Shown here: piece by piece, positions 57,250 through 64,000 of the stretch
Layout of the letters: each line of letters opens with the position of its first letter
Numbering within the stretch: the stretch's first letter is position 1
Origin: Annulohypoxylon bovei var. microspora
Taxonomy: Eukaryota; Ascomycota; Sordariomycetes; Xylariales; Hypoxylaceae
NCBI GenBank assembly: GCA_022836615.1
Contig: MU405240.1
Coordinates: 62,001-126,000 of the forward strand
Direction: 5' to 3'
Length of the DNA stretch: 64,000 bases
Notes under the pieces: model-generated
Databases searched by the model: none
The model's input: the letters and a program-made list of their open reading frames with translations, nothing else
What the model was told of the DNA's origin: nothing
Program-made: the position numbers and the translations under genes

Positions 57250-60200
57250 TTCCCTGTAAATATCTGGCTGTCTGCCCAGTCTTACACAGCAATCGAAGTT
57301 GCCCCAATTGTCCAATCTTTGCTAACCTTAAACTTCAATATCATAATACCACAAATCATGGATAACATATGTACCTAGGTATTTTATATCATTCTCTCAT
57401 CTTCACTCACGATGAAATCTACTCAATACAGCACACACAAATACCTATCCTGAGCGACAAAAAAGGAGATTGGCGTCTCCTATGACAACACCAAATGACG
57501 CGTGTGAGGATTGATGTATGTATCTTCTAGTATATTTCCCTTAATATCCCCTGATACGTGCCTGACCAATTGCAGTACCTTGCAACCAAATTAGGGTCAA
57601 GCTCGCAGTAGGGGCTTGCGCTATCACAGACCATGCACAAAAGGTATGTATGGTCCAGATCCAGGGATTGGATATGCATGCTCTTCACGACAAGGGGGTT
57701 CCCTGCCGTGATAGAGAACTTATTTTCGTTAATATGAATTGGGGGACCTTGTGGTTTCTTTCCACGAAAGTCACTTCGCGTACCGAGAAGAGACTTGAGC
57801 CATGATGATCCTATCTTTGCCTCTTACACACACTTTCTACCATACCATACTAATACATACATATATCAACTCATCAACAGCACCGAGGTCTTTTTTTCTT
57901 GCCTCAAAAAGTGGTGCTTCAATGTCTCATTTACTCGTGGCACTCGTTCGAGCCGAAAACGCCATCTCGGCTGTGGCTGACTTAGAATTAGTTTGGCGGC
58001 AAAGTTGGAAACAATTGAATACGACCGACGGCACCACTTGCTTTTTTTCACACTCTCCCTTCTTGACAAGGTAGAACAAACACAACGGTCGGTATCAGTT
58101 CTCAACGCCTTGCTTAACCCCCTTTTATTATTCTTATTATGAAGGCTGCGCTACCATGTAGTAACAGGGCAACAGGGCTGGCTATCTGAATCAAGAATTT
58201 CCAACTGAGTTTAATGAGAGTTGCGCCAAACCCTTCTGCCGGGCTACCGGGCTGTCTTAAACCCTAGCTAGGTCCTTCATCCGCCGCCGCAACGGCTTGA
58301 CTTTCCCCTTTTGAAAAAAGAAAAGAGGATTCGCGGAAAAGATTTACGAGAAGTGTCCGTTGGAGATGCGATATCTACAACCTAAAAAAAATCTCCTATT
58401 TACTACATAGTAACCTAGCTGCTTAGGTAGGTATAAGAGCTTACCTATTATCATCCCGCTCTTCAAAGATGGTGGTTCGATGTTCTGCGCAGATGCAAGT
58501 TGCTTGCTTTCGTGCTTCCTTGTGAGCTAGTACATACATTAGCTTATTGCATTCGCTGATCCGAATGGGCTCTCCCCGTTGGGTCTAGGTACTGCAACTA
58601 GGTACTGCAACAGCGGGAGACCTGGGATGTGGATGCAATGGAACTGCACCTACGCAGGTCCCGCGGCTGTTATTCGCGTATTTCTTGACTATCCATACCT
58701 AGATGACGATGGTGTGTGAGCGACAACGGACCACAAGCACTGTAATCCTCAGCTCTCGCTCGCTGCAAACCTCTTCACAGCACATAGGTAGTATCAACGA
58801 ACAACCTTCAGGGGGCCCCTTTCTATCTTCCCCCACGATCAACTGTCAACTATCAACCGGGGTCTCTCCACGTATATCAGTCAGCCTCTCTCTAATCACT
58901 CGCATATTTGTCATGTGGTATCGACTTAAGATTTTTAACCACTTAGGTAGTATGCATAAAAACGGCCGATAATCGAGGTAATTTCGGAATTTGCCAACCA
59001 TGCCATCATTGGGTCTGTGCCCTTTGAATTGTCAGCACTCTACCAAGAACTGTATCTTGCACAGACTCTGCGAAGAGGAGCCTTAGCACTCGTCACGCAT
59101 GCGCTTGCGCTGTATCCCACTATCCCACTATCCCACTATTATGTATGTATGAAAGAATGTACGTGATCAGATCCCAAGTCTGTGCAGTAGCACGATGTCG
59201 GTAAGTGCTAAACTGCCTCTGATATTGGGATCACATATCATTGCGTCTTTAGGGTAAAAGATAATATAAGGTGGACCGAATCCATATTCGCCCCATCCCA
59301 CCTAGTCTAGCTTCTAATATGTACGCAAGCTAATGGTAGAGATCGTGTCTTGGCCATGAGGTCCTGTGTGGGATTCCTTGCGTAACCGCGTCCGTGGCAT
59401 CTTTTCGCGAATTGGCCAGGAATCCCTAGCAGACCCGAAGTCCGCCTTTCTCTATTCTAACGAATTCCCGTTGAATCCCAGAGCCACGTCTTCGGCTCGG
59501 CGCCCGAAAACATGAGGCTGAGCAGCCAACCCCGGTCCTGGTCCGGGGTTTCAATTAAGTTCTTATCGTCAAAGCGAAACTCCATACATGCAGCCAGAAC
59601 ACGGACGCAAGTACAGTAAGACAGACTATTAACAAGGGGCTTTTCTGAGTTATGATAAGTAATACACATATAATCTAGTTAAATATGATAGACAAGAAGA
59701 CAATAGTCAGATACTAAAATCATAAGATTCTCGTTTCCCTTTAAACGGATCTTCCCTTCTCCCTTCCGCGAGCATAGTTTCATACATATTGGGTTACCCA
59801 AAATTTTACGGTCAGGATTACAGGTACGATGTCCGATTACGTCGCACTGCGTAGGAGCAATACCACCGATCTAGCAAAATCCTATCGCGGGTAATAGCCT
59901 TATACGTAAGGTAGCATAGCATAGTATAGCAAGCAGACATAGATTAGGTAACTATACCAAAAGAGAAGAAAAGAAAAGGACGGGGATTCTCTTCCTCTTT
60001 GTCCTCCGCTTCCGAGGGACGCTGGTCAGTCTTTCCCAAGCATTAAGTAATCGACGTCTCCGAAGCCACGGCTCCGGACTGCCCCGGTCCCCTGCTCCCC
60101 CCTGCGTACAAGATGCATATGGGGCTGCACATAGATGCCGCTAGGGCAAGTAATAGATGGCGTTTCGACGCCGAATGCGCATTAAAGAGCTAGAAATACG

Positions 60201-60774
60201 GACCTCGAATGATTGCGGGGAGGATGATCTGCCCCTTATATAGATGTCTGGGTTTGGGCGCATTCTCGGGATTATATGTACGGACAGTCTCGAGGGCTTG
60301 CTGCATATGTAGTTCTGATACGTATGTAACCATCTTATTTATGCCGACTGCTGTCTACATGCCTAATAGTATGAGGTCCTTTTAATTATGCATATGGGTG
60401 TATTCGAGCTCTTTCGCACACGTTCTATGTGGAAACCCCCATTATATATAAACCAAGCGGCTCGTCATGCTCGGTGACATGTCTCATAAAACACGTTTCC
60501 AATGAGATCGCTGTCGATGATACCGGTGAGAGATCATGATCGCGATCTACTGAGGATCTGTGGATCTGTTTGATACCGGGCCGCCGTTTACCTTTCTGGT
60601 TTGCCGTTTCACATGCGCGCTCTCGGGCTTCTTGGTCGACGTGCATTCTCTCGTCCTAATGCTTATGTCGTCCAATCGCAACATCGGCCCTACCCATTGC
60701 AGCTTCACCCGCTTGCATTAACCCCTCGTTTTCAATGGTCATTGGAGGTAAGGCTCTAGTTGAATTCTAGCAGC

Positions 60775-60831
60775 GGTAGAATCGCATGGCAATGGTAGAA
60801 TCGCATGGCAATGGTAGAATCGCATGGCAAT
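60775..60831. repeat. 19-bp tandem repeat, three perfect units
   Basis: Three identical copies of GGTAGAATCGCATGGCAAT at 60775-60793, 60794-60812 and 60813-60831. They lie about 290 bases beyond the stop of the STK19-family gene, in its 3' flank. Perfect identity points to recent expansion. Confidence 0.92.
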
Positions 60832-61116
60832 GATCGACGATATTTCACGTTTCTCTAGGATCCCCTTAGTTGAGGCTGAACCGTAGAAGCTCTCAGCTCT
60901 CTGCTTCGAATCGCAGGAGTTTCATCTACTGCCCACCCACCATCGCCCGCATAGTTAGGGTAGGCCATCGCAATATCCCTCCAACACGGCGTCAGGCCAT
61001 AGATGCAGTAGTCTGTGTTGCGTGATCTGGGGTAAGACCTGTATACCTGCGCGCCGAGGTGCGACGCCAAGGTTTGTGGTACCGCATTTCGGCAGTCCAT
61101 CTGTCGCATAGAAGAA

Positions 61117-62352
61117 TCACAGAGCACGTACGCCGCGGCCGACGCTTCGAGTTTCGAAGACCTCGATCAGGCCAGACCCCACCGCCTCCTGCAAGACCCA
61201 GTCGAAAGAAAGTCCGTAGAACTGCCGCCACCTTCTAGTCTGCCCAGGCAAAACGCCAGCGAACTCTCTCCGCGAGCGCTTCGCTGCGTAGCGCGCCTCA
61301 TCTCTTGCGATACCGCCGTCCCATCGATCCCGAAGCACCGTTTCCGGCGCCTCGCGGAAGCGTGACTTGCTTAATAACGTGACGAGGTGATCGAGTGCTA
61401 AAGAAAGAAGCTTGAGGAATACGCCGTTTCCAGGCACGGCGAGTTTCAGCTCGGTAGTGCTGGTGTCAAGCCAGGACATGCCGAGTGAGCCCGCTCCACT
61501 GCCACCAGCTTTGTGTACTACGCCCTCGCCTCCCACAGCACCGAGTGAGCCAGTTGGCTGTCTCGAGATATTGTCTAGGGATGTTAGTGTCATCTTGTCA
61601 CCAGGCCGTGAATATAAATTCGTGGTATGCGACGAAGGGCCGCGGTGGATTGCGCCAGTATGGCAGGTTGTTAGAAACCCAGCCTGGAGAAGCTGATCGA
61701 TCTCCGACGTACGAAGAGCATCTGGCTTCAATACCTGGGTTCCAGGGTTCTCTTTCAAAAATATGGCCAGACTATCCTTCGTATCATTATCCAAGCCCGT
61801 AGAATCCTTCACCATCTGTTCATAATCCGCAGCAAGCACCACTGTCTCCCCTATATCTCCTCGCCGAGGAACAACTACCTTGCGAACAAACCCAGCCCGC
61901 GCAAGTTCCGCGATTTCTCGTTCCACTGCGCTCGGCGACGATAACAGGGCTTGTATGTGCGATATCGTTACGATAGGAGGAAGAGATTTCCGATAATTGA
62001 GTACTTCGGCGATCCTCGTAGAATTCATTCCGGTCGCTCGATCAGGCATCGGAGAGAACATGTGGCTGCGGATATGTAGGATGGCCTGGGAGGTATCGCG
62101 TAAGTTTAGATCGATTGCCAAAGCTTTAACAAGCCCATAATCGTCGAGCTTGTCGTCAAAGAAGTCATCTTCGTCATCTTCATTCCCTATATATGACTTT
62201 CCACGCTGGATTCCTGGTTTTTGACGGGAGAGAGAAGAGGCCCAGGAGGAGGATGAAGAAGGAGAAGGAGAAGGCGAATATGGTTTTGCGCCAGACTTCT
62301 TGGAGGTTTTCTTAACCCGGCTGGAGCCTCCTAAAATCTTCCGTAGACTCAT
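61117..62352 (-). CDS. STK19-family winged-helix protein
   Basis: Single exon, 411 residues, ATG at 62352. After a basic, Ser-rich N-terminus (RVKKTSKKSGAKPYSPSPSP) and an acidic patch (NEDDEDDFFDDKLDD) comes the region shared with the STK19 family: LNYRKSLPPIVTISHIQALL, SAVEREIAELARAGFVRKVVVPRRGD, ETVVLAADYEQMV, EIDQLLQAGFLTT, NGVFLKLLSLALDHLVTLLSKSRFREAPETVLRDRWDGG and a C-terminal RRWRQFYGLSFDWVLQEAVGSGLIEVFET. Human STK19 was first named a kinase but is now described as a DNA-binding winged-helix protein that acts in transcription-coupled repair. No kinase motif is visible here either. A nuclear role is inferred from the family and from the basic N-terminus. It is divergent from the neighbouring histidine phosphatase, with about 570 bases between them. 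Confidence 0.87.
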   Translation of the reverse strand: MSLRKILGGSSRVKKTSKKSGAKPYSPSPSPSSSSSWASSLSRQKPGIQRGKSYIGNEDDEDDFFDDKLDDYGLVKALAIDLNLRDTSQAILHIRSHMFSPMPDRATGMNSTRIAEVLNYRKSLPPIVTISHIQALLSSPSAVEREIAELARAGFVRKVVVPRRGDIGETVVLAADYEQMVKDSTGLDNDTKDSLAIFLKENPGTQVLKPDALRTSEIDQLLQAGFLTTCHTGAIHRGPSSHTTNLYSRPGDKMTLTSLDNISRQPTGSLGAVGGEGVVHKAGGSGAGSLGMSWLDTSTTELKLAVPGNGVFLKLLSLALDHLVTLLSKSRFREAPETVLRDRWDGGIARDEARYAAKRSRREFAGVLPGQTRRWRQFYGLSFDWVLQEAVGSGLIEVFETRSVGRGVRAL

Positions 62353-62925
62353 TTCTATTAGGAGATAACATCAGATACTCTGGAATGTATGAAATAAGTT
62401 GGCGGCTGGAAGTAGGCAACCGTTCCAAGGTTAGTTAAGCTTTTCAATGTTGTCTGACTCTTAAAAACAAGGCTCTATTATGTACCTAGGTAGGTAGGTA
62501 TGTATGTAATTAATGACTGTATGCTGGAATGGATGTATGTACATGCGTGTATGGTGTATGAGTGACGTTAGTGGGGTGTGGCGCACACCGGTTTGGGTGA
62601 TACTACCCATATTTTTTATCCACATTGAGGCGCACTAACCAAATTCGGCTTTCTATGAATAACTGAATGTGACACTTTGTAGCTTCAAAAGTCTGCCCAG
62701 GTGTTCTCTTGTACTATGCTCTGTCTTTATGAAGGACAATCTCTAGATCCTAAATTGCAATCTGTTTGGATTCTGCAAACTACAAACCGGATGTTAGCTT
62801 TGATTAATTCATATTCGACAGAATTAAAAGAATGCATCAACCCAGAGAGCACGGCAAGATAATACTGGCCTGCTTCACAATTCGCACATTCGCCTAAAGA
62901 GAAACACCACGATATTCTATTCAAG
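62353..62925. promoter_or_regulatory. Divergent promoter region of the STK19-family and histidine phosphatase genes
   Basis: 573 bases between two ATGs pointing apart, so both promoters must lie here or in overlapping leaders. It contains TGTACCTAGGTAGGTAGG (62481-62498) followed by TATGTATG, a CGCACACCGG word near 62582 and no clear TATA box. Confidence 0.5.
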
Positions 62926-63689
62926 ATGGCACCGCTCGTCATTCTAATACGCCACGCCGAAGCTTTACACAGTATGTATCCAACCCCGGTTCTATCAGGA
63001 TAACGTCTAATTGATTATAGATATCACCAATAAGTTATATCAAGACCCATACTAAATCACACAAGCTAACACAATGAGCACATGACTGGTCACTGCCTGA
63101 TCCGAGTCTGTCTGATAGGGGTATAAACCATAGCAGAAAGCTCCAGGAGGCACTTGAGCGAGGGTTTTCTTACTCGCCAGACGAGTGCCTTATAGTAGTG
63201 AGCCCTCTGAGAAGAACGCTACAGACCGTCAAGTATGGTCTCCGATGGCTTCGAAACCGTGGTGTTCGTGTCGAAGTTCGTGCGGAGTGGCAAGTATGTA
63301 TAACGCATCACTAGAAGATATCCACTCAAGAAAGCGTTGACCATATTTAGGAAACCACGGATAATCCTTGTGATATTGGAGACGACCCTCTCATGATTCA
63401 GGCCGAATGGCCAGACATCGATTTCTCGACACTGGACCCCATCTATCCCCAGAAGACTGGCCTGTATGAGAATTCAGAGGACGCTTTTCGGAGAAGGGGG
63501 GCAGTCGCCAAGGATTGGCTCTCTAATCGCCCTGAGAAGTGTATCATTGTTGTCACGCACTCAGGTTTCTTGAAAAGGCTTGTTAAAGGGCCAAAATATC
63601 AGAATCTTGAGTTCCGATCATATGAGCTCGTCGAGAACTCGGACGGTCTTGATCTGGAGGAGATACGTAGGGTTACCATCGACGAGTAA
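62926..63689 (+). CDS. Histidine phosphatase family protein (phosphoglycerate mutase-like)
   Basis: Three exons: 62926-62971, 63079-63293 and 63351-63689 (199 residues). Branch-1 histidine phosphatase features: phosphoacceptor motif LIRHAEALH near the start, SLPDPSLSDRG, VVSPLRRTLQT, RAEWQETTDNPCDIGDD and the second catalytic histidine in VVTHSGFLKRL. These enzymes use a phosphohistidine intermediate on small phosphoesters; fungal members like yeast YOR283W have no firm substrate. The 57-nt intron 2 is clear. Intron 1 is less certain: the donor GTATGT at 62972 is good, but the chosen acceptor (AG at 63077-63078) is of an unusual kind, ATGAG, with CTAAC only a few bases before. It was selected because it gives LHTHDWSLPDP in frame. 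Relatives usually have Asn after the LH. Confidence 0.85.
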
Positions 63690-64000
63690 ATACATAAGTA
63701 CCAACTTCAATGGAACTGCTAAATTCGTGGTGGATACCGAAGACAAAGCAAAGATAGGAATTTAAAATACAATGAAATTTTCTGTCAAGCGTGAACAGGT
63801 ATCATATGCATCCATGTATCTTTGCCAGCGAAATTATTGCATCAAGCCGTATGTGGACACTTGGGGATAGGGATGATACAGTGGTATCCCGATCTATCCC
63901 GGTGCTATAGAAGCGACATGAGACAACATGATGCTGGAGGCACTTGGTCATAGACTATGAATGGCAGTTGAACAGGCACAATGCAACCTAAATACCTGTC
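63690..64000. other. 3' flank of the histidine phosphatase gene
   Basis: The final 311 bases, mostly the probable 3' UTR and downstream spacer. No gene, RNA or repeat of note is seen before the window ends. Confidence 0.5.

Larger units (their letters stand above)
55902..61116. other. 5.2 kb intergenic interval
   Basis: No supported gene. The first few hundred bases are the kinesin promoter side. Overlapping minus frames at 56464-56863 and frames at 57795-58105, 58703-58972 and 60425-60646 lack domains. Repeats: CACCTAGGCACCTAGGTAGGTG at 57228-57249, a 13-bp doublet CTAGGTACTGCAA near 58585-58610, TATCCCAC three times at 59113-59136, and a 19-bp repeat three times at 60775-60831. Confidence 0.45.

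Overview
The window is nuclear DNA of a filamentous ascomycete (Pezizomycotina, probably a Sordariomycete; genus not assignable by eye). The evidence is short spliceosomal introns of about 50-180 nt with GT/AG borders and CTAAC-like branch sites, a CYP51B-type sterol demethylase, a fungal Zn2Cys6 factor, a Crt10-family protein, a Mep-type ammonium transporter and a KipA/Kip2-like kinesin. Genes are sparse: I support 13 protein-coding genes in 64 kb, separated by long, repeat-speckled intergenic DNA. Starts were set at ATG codons and introns were placed by hand where a protein family showed the reading frame had to be joined.

Layout. 0.6-6.4 kb: a SWIM-zinc-finger protein and a divergent protein kinase, both on the minus strand. 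6.4-12.5 kb: no recognisable gene. 12.5-18.2 kb, plus strand: a seven-exon Zn2Cys6 protein and a five-exon TauD/TfdA-like dioxygenase. 18.2-27.1 kb: a long gene-poor tract containing an A+T-rich block at about 24.6-26.5 kb. 27.1-29.5 kb: a Crt10-family gene. 32.6-34.4 kb: an ammonium transporter, convergent with cytosolic/mitochondrial valyl-tRNA synthetase (35.2-38.7 kb, minus). 39.5-43.2 kb, minus: a DUF3074 protein and CYP51/ERG11. 45.7-46.0 kb: a small two-exon gene with a CCAAT box and TATA box. 46.9-48.7 kb, minus: a type II membrane GT23-like glycosyltransferase. 50.75-50.96 kb: a MITE with long terminal inverted repeats. 52.9-55.9 kb, minus: the kinesin. 61.1-63.7 kb: a divergent pair, an STK19-family protein (minus) and a histidine phosphatase (plus).

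The genes are mostly housekeeping functions with no common pathway, so this is not a biosynthetic cluster. No rRNA, tRNA, CRISPR array or complete autonomous transposon was found. The most interesting points are the valyl-tRNA synthetase frame that runs upstream of the first ATG into an arginine-rich presequence-like peptide reachable only from a non-AUG codon or an unseen exon, the hidden small gene at 45.7 kb, the MITE, and a palindromic TAGGTA/TACCTA word scattered through intergenic DNA and introns but seen in no recognised exon.
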